A stretch of 43,632 nt of DNA from Hyphomicrobiales bacterium (GTDB taxonomy: Bacteria > Pseudomonadota > Alphaproteobacteria > Rhizobiales > JAJFHC01), in assembly GCA_021775835.1 (NCBI GenBank), contig JAJFHC010000182.1:1-43632 (forward strand). The letters are read 5' to 3'. The position numbers and the translations under genes were made by a program. Below the pieces are notes generated by a model. It was not told the DNA's origin and ran no database searches. It was given only the letters and a program-made list of their open reading frames with translations. Positions 24,484 to 32,880 of this stretch are shown here, one piece after another. The first letter of the stretch is position 1, and each line of letters begins with the position of its first letter.

Positions 24484-27255
24484 TTACGGATTGATGACCG
24501 GTGTGCTACCGGCATACACTCCGGTGGCACGGTAATCGTCGGATCCGACCGTACCGGAGACGGAAAAGTTGCCGATGACGCCCTGCGCGAACGGTATGGT
24601 CGGTCCACCGGCAAAGGACCCTGTCGTGTTGCCTGTCAGACCTGCGCCATCTGTCAACGCGCCAGTGAAGGTGTTCGTCGCTGTCCCGATCACGGATGGA
24701 TCCGAGATCGCGCCTGAGATGGTCCCTACGTCATCGAAATTGGTGATGGCCAATGTACCGGCGCGGCTGCCAAAATCCCAGTTGACGGCAAGATCGCCTG
24801 ACGCGTGGTACTGGCTTAGCGTTGCGCCGTCGCTACGCGACACACTGGCGATGGCGTGGCCGTTGTAGGTGGCATTTCCCGTAAGCGGCAGTTGGTCTTG
24901 AGTAGGCAAGTTACCTGCAACCCAGGTGCCCAGGTGAACTCGGTCGTTTCTCGGGCCACCCTCGGTAACCGGTACAGCGGGGGCATTGATGTTGGAGCCC
25001 CAGTAGCCCCACTTCAGGAACGAACATGTGGTGCACGCGACGGCGCCACCCGGGAGAACGTTGTTCACGACACCACTGGCAACAACGTACGACTTGTGCT
25101 CTCCGTCGGACGGTGTGACTGATAACGTCGTCGGTGTTACCGGATCGTCTTCTGCGAGAATGGTCGTTCCAGTGGCGATACGCTTTTCCGATGCGCCAAA
25201 CCTGTCATCGTCGATGTAGGCCGACTGTCCGGAATCAGCAGGTGTCGCGTCAAACCCAAATGAGAAATTGTAACTCACCACGTTCGGGTCTGTACCCGTT
25301 CCATCCGCATTGTCACTGACGCCGATAACTGCCGACAACGTATTGAGAGTGGCGTCGAAATCAAACTGAACGTTGGCCGGATCTTCATTCCTGACCGTAA
25401 AGGGGAGCGATGTCGCACTGGCAGGAATCGGGAGCAGGGGTTCTACTGACCCCGATGCATATCCGTTGATGGTCGTCAGCGTGCGGGTTCCGGAGATGGG
25501 CGCCTCGGTATCGAGTTCGGCAATGTGAAACACCGGTTCGTTCAGGTCGTCTGCGGTGAGGCCGAGCGTGCCCCCCGGGATCAGTTCATTGACTTCCTCG
25601 TTGTTGAACAGGTCGGAGCCAATGATGAAATACTCGGCATTATCACCGTAGAAATACTGGCCATCGGTGCCCTCAACAAGCTGTTGTGCGGAGGACCCGG
25701 ACGCGAATGAACTCTCCGATGCAATCCGGCGCAGGCTGCCACGGCGCCCTAGTTTTGGAATGCCGCCGACAATGATAAAGTCGTCTTCTCTTTCCACCAG
25801 ACTCCGGGTGCTGCCGGTCACCAGAAAACCAACGGATTTCTGGAGGATGCCGTCGCCGTCAAATGAAACCGATGCCTGCAACACGACCGGCGTGCCGGTT
25901 GTCGCCGGGTTACCATCATCGGTAAGATCAGTGCCGGTTGGTTCCAGCACAAGGAAGTCACTGATTCCATCTGAACTCGTGCCGCTGGGAACAGCGCCGC
26001 CGAACTGTGCATCTGCAAATGGAATTATCGTTTGCTGCCGGGGATCCTGAAGCAACTTGTATGTGCGAAGATCCCCGTTACCAACGAGGTTCGCCGTTGG
26101 CGTTTCAGTACCCCTGATCAGATAGAACGGTACATCGGTATCGCCATTGGCGAACAATTGGTGGAACACCAGGGCATCATCGACGCCGATAAAGACGTTG
26201 CCGGTTGCGGTTCCGAAAGGTGTTGACGCCGTCGTCGGTATGGAAATGGAATCGTTTGTTGAATTCGACACCGGGGCAAAACTCACGATACCTGCTGACG
26301 TCTGTGCGGAGGTCTGGGTGCTGTTGCCGGAGAATTCTATGCTCTGGGCAAAACTTGGAATCCCTGCGCCGTTTAACACCGTGCCCGAACCGGTTGTGAA
26401 CGTTGAACCGGAAAACAGAATCCGTTGCCGCGTCCGTGTGACCTCGGGAACAATGAACTGTTCATTATCCGCGAGGCTATCGTCGACGTCGTTGGCGTCG
26501 GTGGATTGTACAGTGGATGGAGTGCCCTGCTTGCTATTCTGTTTCGGTGACTTGTCCGAGTTACCTTCGTCGACCGAGCTTTCTTCGACGGTTTGGTCCG
26601 TGGGTTGAACAAAGGCGCCGCCCGTGCTTCCCAATGGACCCGACAACAGGTTCTGGAATGTATTGATCTGCTGGGATGTTGTCGGTGCAATGTTTACGGA
26701 ACCACCGCTCGACCTGTTGGCGACCGCCGTATAACCCGGTTGGTAGACAGTGTTGCCGTTCACATTGCAGTTGTTGCCGAAGACCAGCGAACAGGAGGCC
26801 TGATTGGAGATCGGGTCAAACGAGACATTGGTGATCGCGCCGCGGATACCGATCAGGGCAAGCGGCGTCTTGACTTTGACGGCGCCGGCCTTCTTTGAAA
26901 GCTTGCCGCCAATGAACCGAAACGCACCCTTGGCCAGGCTGGCCGTCAGCTTGCCGGTGTTCGACTTGGGATCATAGACGAATTCGTCGATGACCAGATC
27001 GGAGTTGGGCCCAACGGTAAAGCTGGAACCGTCGAGCAGCAAAATCTGCACGAGGCCCTTGCTGGCGGTTTTGATCCGCTCCTTGAAGATGACTTTCTTG
27101 CCCAGTATGAGCTTGCGGCTCGCTTTGCCCGGTTCAAATCCGAACGCGTCAGGATTTACAGCTGAGGTGACACCGACGGACGATGCGCTGAAAGCCGCTT
27201 CGCTTACGGTTGCCAGTAAAACGAGAGCTATTGCCGTTGTCGCAATGTGTTTCAT
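24484..27255 (-). CDS. FecR-domain secreted protein with TbpB-like C-terminal beta-barrel
   Basis: A 923-residue exported protein with a type I signal peptide of about 20-24 residues and no lipobox Cys. Residues 48-145 form a FecR domain, ending in the typical VKVKTPLALIGIRGA. The middle (about 200-780) is Ser/Thr/Gly/Asp-rich with no recognised domain. The last 130-150 residues (KWGYWG, GTWVAG, TYNGHAIASV, VNWDFGSRAGTLAITNF, FTGALT, GSFAGG, ATGVYAG) read like the TbpB-type eight-stranded barrel that Slam translocators recognise. It starts 2 bp after the Slam-like gene stop, so the two are an operon. I infer secretion to the cell surface or medium; the cargo role is unknown. Confidence 0.8.
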   Translation of the reverse strand: MKHIATTAIALVLLATVSEAAFSASSVGVTSAVNPDAFGFEPGKASRKLILGKKVIFKERIKTASKGLVQILLLDGSSFTVGPNSDLVIDEFVYDPKSNTGKLTASLAKGAFRFIGGKLSKKAGAVKVKTPLALIGIRGAITNVSFDPISNQASCSLVFGNNCNVNGNTVYQPGYTAVANRSSGGSVNIAPTTSQQINTFQNLLSGPLGSTGGAFVQPTDQTVEESSVDEGNSDKSPKQNSKQGTPSTVQSTDANDVDDSLADNEQFIVPEVTRTRQRILFSGSTFTTGSGTVLNGAGIPSFAQSIEFSGNSTQTSAQTSAGIVSFAPVSNSTNDSISIPTTASTPFGTATGNVFIGVDDALVFHQLFANGDTDVPFYLIRGTETPTANLVGNGDLRTYKLLQDPRQQTIIPFADAQFGGAVPSGTSSDGISDFLVLEPTGTDLTDDGNPATTGTPVVLQASVSFDGDGILQKSVGFLVTGSTRSLVEREDDFIIVGGIPKLGRRGSLRRIASESSFASGSSAQQLVEGTDGQYFYGDNAEYFIIGSDLFNNEEVNELIPGGTLGLTADDLNEPVFHIAELDTEAPISGTRTLTTINGYASGSVEPLLPIPASATSLPFTVRNEDPANVQFDFDATLNTLSAVIGVSDNADGTGTDPNVVSYNFSFGFDATPADSGQSAYIDDDRFGASEKRIATGTTILAEDDPVTPTTLSVTPSDGEHKSYVVASGVVNNVLPGGAVACTTCSFLKWGYWGSNINAPAVPVTEGGPRNDRVHLGTWVAGNLPTQDQLPLTGNATYNGHAIASVSRSDGATLSQYHASGDLAVNWDFGSRAGTLAITNFDDVGTISGAISDPSVIGTATNTFTGALTDGAGLTGNTTGSFAGGPTIPFAQGVIGNFSVSGTVGSDDYRATGVYAGSTPVINP

Positions 27256-27257
27256 AT

Positions 27258-28607
27258 CTAAAACCTAATAAGCAGCCCCAGTAGTGCCGAACGGTTTTCA
27301 AAATTCCGAATGTCGTAATTCGATTTAACTTTTCGAATTTCGACTTGCGGCATCAAAGCCAGCCAGCTTGTGATCCCAATACTTAAGGTAGCACGCGCGA
27401 ATGTTTCCTTGTCGATTTGACTCTGCGTCTCGTCAATCGTCGGGTCGGGAGAATCATAATCCCTCCTGATGTAGCCGCCAGTCACGTTAATAGCCCAGGG
27501 CACATCCACAATATTAAATGGTGCCCCAAACTGATAGGTCAACCCGGCGCTGCCGCCATACTCCTTGTGCGTGAAGAAGTCGGCATCGACTTTTTCGTAA
27601 GTGCCCCGGATCAGCGCGTCGATGGTAAGGTTTTCGGTGAGCCTGTAACTCATCGACGCAACACCGCGTGCTTCAAACCCATCCCGCAATTTTGAGGTTG
27701 GGCGGTCCGTCGTGTTGTTGAAGCGTTTTTCCCGGTACTCCACCTTCAGATTGATCTTTGTACTAACGGTTGGATTGGACGCAATCTTCATGCCAACGCC
27801 GGCGGTGCCAAAATGGTACGTGTCGTCCAGGAAGATACCGTTAGCGATGCCGTAGATGCCCAGATAGGTGTTATCAATATCGATCCGGCGCAGGTTGAAC
27901 GAGGGACCAAAAGTGAATTCAGCAAGTTCGGTATCAAGCTGGGTCTGTGCGTTGTAATGCGCTCCGTATACAAGCAGGTCGGCTTCAAGACGGTCGCCCT
28001 GGTTTGCCAGGTCGATCTGAAGGTGAAAGTTCGCTGCCGCGAAGACGTTGTAGTCCTTTTGCTCCGTTGAGTCCTGATCCAGCACAAACGGCAGGTCGTT
28101 CAGTGTAATGTTCTGCGATCCGGGACCGAAGTTCGCGTTGGTTTGCCATCTCACCCCGGAATAGACCGATGCGGTAAGCTTTGTGCCGTCCTGGCGTTCG
28201 CCGATGGCGTCCAGGTACAAGGAGACCTTGGTCCTCACTTCGTCAGGAACATCCTTGCCCGAGATTGCCCCGTTAAAGTAGCTGGCGGCAGTCTGGTAGG
28301 AACCCAGCCGGAAATAGAGAACTCCCAGTTCAAGCTGGACACGCGGCAGACCCGGCGCATAAATCAGCATACGCTCAAGTGTTGCAATCGCGCCCTCAAA
28401 GTCGCCAAGTTGGGTTGAAATGGCGGCGTATTCAAACGAGGCGTCAAGATTATTGGGTTGCAGCAGTATCTGGGAAAAAAGCTGCTGGCGTCTGGCTTCC
28501 AGGTCTGAAGCCGCGGCATGGCTCTCGGTCGATGACAGGCAAACTACCGGTATCGTCAGGACCAAAACCCGGACAAACACTGCTATTTGAGATCGCCAAG
28601 ATGCCAT
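27258..28607 (-). CDS. TPR/beta-barrel outer-membrane protein, Slam (DUF560)-like
   Basis: A 449-residue protein with a signal peptide (cut near residue 31, ESHA before AASDL). A TPR-like helical region covers about 38-135 (LEARRQQLFSQILLQPNNLDASFEYAAISTQLGDFEGAIATLERML, then LGVLYFRLGSYQTAASYF), followed by a C-terminal beta-barrel from about 145. The protein ends in Phe (GLLIRF), the usual outer-membrane barrel signal. TPR plus a 14-strand-like barrel is the plan of Slam proteins (type XI secretion, DUF560). The ATG at 28607 is preferred over upstream starts. It is immediately upstream of its probable cargo. Other TPR-porin families are possible. Confidence 0.78.
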   Translation of the reverse strand: MASWRSQIAVFVRVLVLTIPVVCLSSTESHAAASDLEARRQQLFSQILLQPNNLDASFEYAAISTQLGDFEGAIATLERMLIYAPGLPRVQLELGVLYFRLGSYQTAASYFNGAISGKDVPDEVRTKVSLYLDAIGERQDGTKLTASVYSGVRWQTNANFGPGSQNITLNDLPFVLDQDSTEQKDYNVFAAANFHLQIDLANQGDRLEADLLVYGAHYNAQTQLDTELAEFTFGPSFNLRRIDIDNTYLGIYGIANGIFLDDTYHFGTAGVGMKIASNPTVSTKINLKVEYREKRFNNTTDRPTSKLRDGFEARGVASMSYRLTENLTIDALIRGTYEKVDADFFTHKEYGGSAGLTYQFGAPFNIVDVPWAINVTGGYIRRDYDSPDPTIDETQSQIDKETFARATLSIGITSWLALMPQVEIRKVKSNYDIRNFENRSALLGLLIRF

Positions 28608-28691
28608 CTCTGTGGCTTCCCCCCGCTTCATACGCCCCGCATCGCATTTCGAGAGCGGCAAAGACTCACGATAAAGGCAGAATAACGACAG

Positions 28692-28708
28692 GTTTACAAA
28701 AGGTAAAC
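28692..28708. promoter_or_regulatory. Inverted repeat upstream of the Slam-like gene
   Basis: GTTTAC-AAAAG-GTAAAC has 6-bp perfect arms and lies 84 bp upstream of the likely start codon, in an AT-rich promoter-like stretch. It is an operator candidate. Two CACGTG palindromes also occur nearby, at 28754-28759 and 28795-28800. Confidence 0.4.
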
Positions 28709-28807
28709 ATCTGATTTGTAGGGAATAATCTTGTTCACACGTTATTGTCCGAGCACGTGCCTTTTTACAACACAATGGACCGACGTTTCGGTTTCACGTG
28801 ATCGCCA

Positions 28808-30199
28808 TTAGGACTGCAGAACTTTGCCCGGATTCATGATGTTCAACGGGTCGAACGCTTGCTTAATTTTGCTCATCAACGAGAGTTTTGCGGGATTCGC
28901 CTGCTTTCCAAGTGAGGTCATCTTGTCTGTGCCAATACCGTGTTCAGCAGAGAATGAACCACCCATAGCAGATAGCCCTTCATAAACGGCTTCACTCAGG
29001 ATATTGGCGATTTCGGGCATTTTGCATCCCGAACTGATGGTGAGATGAATATTGCCGTCCGCCAGATGACTGATTGCAAAAACCCGCAATTCCGGGTTAA
29101 CCGCAGCGACTCTGGTCTGCATCGCCGTCATGTAGTCATCGAGCTTCTCAAGGGGCACGGAAATGTCGAACCAAAAACCGTGTGGAAACTGCCGGTCGAT
29201 TGCGAACGAATCTTCCCGTACCCGCCAGATGTCCTGGCCTTCGCGTTCGTTTTTGGCAAAAACAACATCGATCACACGGTCTGCAGTCAGTTCATCGACG
29301 AATGCGTTTTCAATCTGCTCCAATGCGACTTTCTCCGACGATGAAAACTCGAAAAGGACATAGAGTGGGGCGTCGGTGAATCCGAAAACCTGCTGCAGTC
29401 CGAGGTCTGCGGCCACAGTCACAGCGTAATCCCGCCACATCGCCTCGGCGCATAACAATTCACCCGCAAATTGCGGCCTCAACCGTGCGAGTGTTTCGAC
29501 CGCTGCACGCGTCGATTGAAATGCAGCCAGAACAGTCTGGCCTGACGTCTGAACCGGTTTCAGCGACAACACGAGCCTTGTGACAATGCCCAGGGTTCCC
29601 TCAGCACCCATAAATAGTTGTTTGATATCATATCCTTCGTTGGCCTTGATGACGGACTTCATGTCCGACAGGATGGATCCGTCTGCCAGTACGGCCTCAA
29701 GGCCCAGGACCCGGTGGCGCATGATGCCGTTTCTGAACGCTTCGATTCCGCCTGCATTTGTTGACGCCATGCCACCTAGGGTTGCAGTATCCCGGGCAGC
29801 AAGGTCAATCCCAGCGCACAGTCCATGGTCGGATGCGGCGGTGTTAAGTTCAGCAAGTGTTGCGCCCGATTGTACGATGGCCGTCGCTGCAAGGGGATCG
29901 ATAGATTCGATTGAAGTCATCGCAGCAGTGGAAAGAATCAGTTGTCCAGGGGTTGACCGAGCGGCACCGGACAGGCCGGTCCGTCCGCCCTGAGCCACAA
30001 TCCCCACCGCATGCTCACTGCACAACGTGACCACTTGGGCGACCGCTGAGGTATCTTTTGGGAATACCATCACATCGGCATCGAGATTTTTGGGATGAAA
30101 ACCCGTATCCAGCAATCTTACGGTGTCTCCGGTCCTTATTTCGTTTTCAGCCAGGACCTGACGGAGTTTTAAAATGAATTCTGGAGACAGCCCGGACAT
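28808..30199 (-). CDS. FAD-linked 2-hydroxyacid dehydrogenase (GlcD/D2HGDH family)
   Basis: A 463-residue flavoenzyme. The FAD-binding PCMH region contains VAQGGRTGLSGAARS and GIDLAARDTATLGGMASTNAGG, then MGAEGTLGIVTRLVL. The C-terminal FAD-oxidase domain carries SHLADGNIHLTIS (the HxxDGNxH metal site) and SAEHGIGTDK. It oxidises a D-2-hydroxyacid such as D-lactate, glycolate or D-2-hydroxyglutarate. It lies 21 bp after the creatinase gene with ribosome site AGAGG, so it probably belongs to the same operon. Confidence 0.9.
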   Translation of the reverse strand: MSGLSPEFILKLRQVLAENEIRTGDTVRLLDTGFHPKNLDADVMVFPKDTSAVAQVVTLCSEHAVGIVAQGGRTGLSGAARSTPGQLILSTAAMTSIESIDPLAATAIVQSGATLAELNTAASDHGLCAGIDLAARDTATLGGMASTNAGGIEAFRNGIMRHRVLGLEAVLADGSILSDMKSVIKANEGYDIKQLFMGAEGTLGIVTRLVLSLKPVQTSGQTVLAAFQSTRAAVETLARLRPQFAGELLCAEAMWRDYAVTVAADLGLQQVFGFTDAPLYVLFEFSSSEKVALEQIENAFVDELTADRVIDVVFAKNEREGQDIWRVREDSFAIDRQFPHGFWFDISVPLEKLDDYMTAMQTRVAAVNPELRVFAISHLADGNIHLTISSGCKMPEIANILSEAVYEGLSAMGGSFSAEHGIGTDKMTSLGKQANPAKLSLMSKIKQAFDPLNIMNPGKVLQS

Positions 30200-30220
30200 T
30201 ACTGTTACCTCTATCGAGCC

Positions 30221-31444
30221 TTATGTTTTTGGGACGATATTGTGTTCCGGGCCATAGGGGAACCCGGTAATATTCTCGGCACCATCTTCTGTAATGATCA
30301 GGATGTCGTGTTCCCGGTAGCCGCCAGAACCGGGTTGACCCTCGGGGATCATGATCATGGGTTCCATGGAGACAACCATGCCGGGCTCCAGAACCGTCTC
30401 CACATCCTCACGCAACTCGACCCCGGCTTCGCGACCGTAATAGTGACACAAAACGCCAAAGGAATGGCCATAACCGAACGACCGGAACTTGAGGAGATCC
30501 CAATCACGGTACATTTCGTTGAGTTCGGAAGCGACATCACAACACCGCGCTCCCGGCCTGAGCAATTGCAGGCCCTTTTCATGAACGGCCACGTTCTTTT
30601 CCCAGAGATCCAGGCTGGTATCATCGGCATGTTCGCAAAAGAGTGTTCGCTCGAGGGCTGTATAGTACCCGAAGATCATCGGGAAGGTATTGAGCGACAG
30701 GATATCGCCGGCTTCAATCTTCTTGTTTGTAACAGGATTGTGGGCGCCATCGGTATTTATGCCTGACTGGAACCACGTCCAGGTATCCATGAGTTCGACA
30801 AACGGGAAACCGTCTCCAATTTCCCGGACCATGGCATTTGTCGTGGCCAATGCCACCTCATGTTCAGGGACGCCGGCAGCGATGGCGTCGAAACAGGCTT
30901 GACCACCCACATCGCAAATACGAGCACCTTCGCGGATCAGCTTCTGCTCTTCATCCGATTTTACTGTGCGCATCCACATCGACGGTTGGGCCGCGTCCAC
31001 GAAAGATGCGTCGGGCAGGGCGGCCTCGAACTGGTCTTTGAGATCAAGATTGACATGGTCAAATTCCAGACCGATTTTTCGTGCCGAACCCGTCAGTTGC
31101 CTGACGGCATTGAAGTAGGAGTCCCGTCGCCAGTCAGTGTAAACAAGATTGTCGCCAAAAGTGCGCCGCCAGGGCTGTCCGCCATCGATACCCGCAGAGA
31201 CGGTGGTCGCGGCGTCCTGGGTAATGACCATTGCGTATTTCCGGCCAAAATAGCAATAAAGCCAGCCGGAATAATAGTTTATGCAGTGATAGGATGTGAA
31301 GACAACGGCATCTACGTCGTTTTCCGACATCCATGTTCTGATGTCATTGTGCCGCCGGTTCATTTCAGCGGAAGAAAACGGGGACCAGGATTTTTCACCA
31401 TTCTTCCATTCGGTGAGATGCAGCATGTCGTCGGTTCTGGTCAT
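30221..31444 (-). CDS. Creatinase (creatine amidinohydrolase), M24 family
   Basis: A pita-bread-fold protein of about 407 residues, very like known creatinases: FTSYHCINYYSGWLYCYFGR, SAGIDGGQPWRRTFGDN, LMDTWTWFQSGINTDGAHNPVT with the catalytic His, ALERTLF, FGYGHSFGVLCHYYGREAG, and PGMVVSMEPMIMIPEG. The expected reaction is creatine plus water to sarcosine plus urea. Metal ligands of M24 peptidases are replaced, as in creatinase. No sarcosine oxidase or urease gene is nearby. Starts at 31444, 31456 and 31426 are all weak; 31444 has GGA six to nine bases upstream. A related guanidino substrate is possible. Confidence 0.88.
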   Translation of the reverse strand: MTRTDDMLHLTEWKNGEKSWSPFSSAEMNRRHNDIRTWMSENDVDAVVFTSYHCINYYSGWLYCYFGRKYAMVITQDAATTVSAGIDGGQPWRRTFGDNLVYTDWRRDSYFNAVRQLTGSARKIGLEFDHVNLDLKDQFEAALPDASFVDAAQPSMWMRTVKSDEEQKLIREGARICDVGGQACFDAIAAGVPEHEVALATTNAMVREIGDGFPFVELMDTWTWFQSGINTDGAHNPVTNKKIEAGDILSLNTFPMIFGYYTALERTLFCEHADDTSLDLWEKNVAVHEKGLQLLRPGARCCDVASELNEMYRDWDLLKFRSFGYGHSFGVLCHYYGREAGVELREDVETVLEPGMVVSMEPMIMIPEGQPGSGGYREHDILIITEDGAENITGFPYGPEHNIVPKT

Positions 31445-31563
31445 AAATTCGTCCATATTTTGGGAGGTTGAAGGAAACCGTGCGGCGCCAGTGAGCGATC
31501 TAACCACGGGATCCGGGGCAACATCAACTTTCCAGGTCCCGTACGCCTGTATTGTGATTGCGC

Positions 31564-31832
31564 CTAGAGCCAGTTTTTCTCTCTATTGAATCGTTTGACC
31601 GGGTTTACGCGTCTGCTGGCAAGGCGCGGCTGGCGTGGTGGTCTATACGACCACAAGTGAGCCGCAACGCAGTCCAGCGGGCGCGTAAACCCGGCCTTCG
31701 GTGGGCCAGATCAACCCATCGCGAGTGTTGCGAAGTTTGCCCGATGTCCCACATCGTGCGGCACTTCGCGCCTTCGCGAGCGGGCTGATTTGACTCCATC
31801 AAACGGTTCAATAGAGACAAATCTGGCTCTAG
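31564..31832. mobile_element. MITE-like element with 34-35-bp terminal inverted repeats and two internal hairpins
   Basis: The ends are inverted copies: left 31564-31598 and right 31799-31832. Each begins CTAGAGCCAG, and the rest differs at three positions plus one 1-base indel (to CGTTTGA). CTAG lies at both outer edges, the preferred target of IS630-type transposases. Inside are a large hairpin (CCGGGTTTACGCG at 31599-31611 with its complement at 31682-31694, inner GTGGTC/GACCAC) and a second stem (31719-31779: TCGCGA, GCGAAGT, CGATGT arms). No transposase is encoded. Its right edge carries the stop codon of the hydroxyacid dehydrogenase. Confidence 0.8.
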
Positions 31833-32845
31833 TAACCGAGGTCCGGCTGGATCGGGTTCAACAGGGGCTTTCGTTCAAGGTAGAGCGCCATGTTCTGGAA
31901 GAACAGGCCGAGCGTCATCGGCACGTAGGCGTCGCCGTCGTCAGCGGAAACGTGCGGTGTGATGATGAGGTTTTTCGTGTTCCACAAACGCGAGGAAGGA
32001 GCAATTGGTTCGGGATCGAAAACGTCCAGGATGGCACCATGAAGGCTTTCTTCCTCGAGCTTGTCACACAGTGCGTCGTAATCCATGACCGACTCCCGGC
32101 CGATGTTTACGATCCCCGCCGTCGGGTTCAGGAGGTCCAGACGCCGGCGGTCGAGCAAGCCGCGGGTCTCGGGCGTGTCCGGGGTTGCGGCCAGAACGTA
32201 GTCTGCCCTGGGCAGAACGCCATCGAGTTGCGCCGTCGTTACAACTTCGTCACAGCCATCGACCGGTTTGCCGTGCCGGTTTACACCAATGATGTGAACG
32301 CCAAGATCATGGAGTTTTCGGGCCGCCGAACCGCCAAGACTGCCGGTTCCGATGACCACGAGCGTTTTGCCCGCAATTGGGGTCGCGTAGAGAGAGTCAT
32401 ATACGCCGTTACGCTGGTTGGTAACGATTGCCGGCATATGAGAGTGCAGCATGAGGATGCTCATCAGGCCGAACTCGCCCGCCTTGGCGGCATGCACTCC
32501 CTTGTTGTTGGTCAGGGTGAGGTCATCGGGCAGCCAGTCCATCGGCAGCAGATGCTCGACACCGGCTCCTATACAGTGAATCCACTTCAGTTTTGGGGCC
32601 ACCTCCCGGATGTTCGCTGTCGGCAGATTCCATGTCAGCAGAACCTCGGTGTCTTTCATTGAGGTGGCAAAATTGTCCGTATCCCAATCGATGAATACAT
32701 CCAGCTTGCCTGACAGGTCCGGGAAGTCGCCAAGCGTGGCGTCAAACCGGCCTTGCGTGATCGCAAAGACATCTTCGCCTTCCGGAGTATTGGGAAATGA
32801 ACCCTCCGCCCAACGGTTGTTCTTGACATGTACCTTGACGGCCAT
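31829..32845 (-). CDS. NAD(P)-dependent D-2-hydroxyacid dehydrogenase
   Basis: A 338-residue dehydrogenase. The Rossmann fingerprint is VIGTGSLGG, the substrate Arg is in NIGRES, the catalytic Glu in DVFDPEP, and the His in TPHVSADDG. It is a member of the glyoxylate/hydroxypyruvate reductase-like group. The start at 32845 has GGA about nine bases upstream. It follows the Rieske oxygenase gene by 35 bp, implying co-transcription. The stop TAG lies in the CTAG at the MITE edge, so the element has inserted at the very end of the gene. Confidence 0.9.
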   Translation of the reverse strand: MAVKVHVKNNRWAEGSFPNTPEGEDVFAITQGRFDATLGDFPDLSGKLDVFIDWDTDNFATSMKDTEVLLTWNLPTANIREVAPKLKWIHCIGAGVEHLLPMDWLPDDLTLTNNKGVHAAKAGEFGLMSILMLHSHMPAIVTNQRNGVYDSLYATPIAGKTLVVIGTGSLGGSAARKLHDLGVHIIGVNRHGKPVDGCDEVVTTAQLDGVLPRADYVLAATPDTPETRGLLDRRRLDLLNPTAGIVNIGRESVMDYDALCDKLEEESLHGAILDVFDPEPIAPSSRLWNTKNLIITPHVSADDGDAYVPMTLGLFFQNMALYLERKPLLNPIQPDLGY

Positions 32846-32880
32846 GGCGTTTGTCCTTTGATTTTTAGCTGGGCCCAATG

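Noticed and set aside
27258..28607. Reading the TPR/barrel protein as a lipoprotein because of a Cys in its signal peptide
   Set aside because: The context is PVVC with Val at -1, which is not a lipobox; a later AHA site fits signal peptidase I.
30221..31444. Calling the M24 protein a prolidase or methionine aminopeptidase
   Set aside because: The segments around TWTWFQSGINTDGAHNPVT and GIDGGQPWRRT match creatinase closely, and the metal-ligand pattern of M24 peptidases is not retained.
31605..31820. A 71-residue open frame on the minus strand inside the MITE-like element
   Set aside because: It spans the terminal repeat and both hairpins, lacks a ribosome site, and its composition follows the inverted repeats; probably non-coding.
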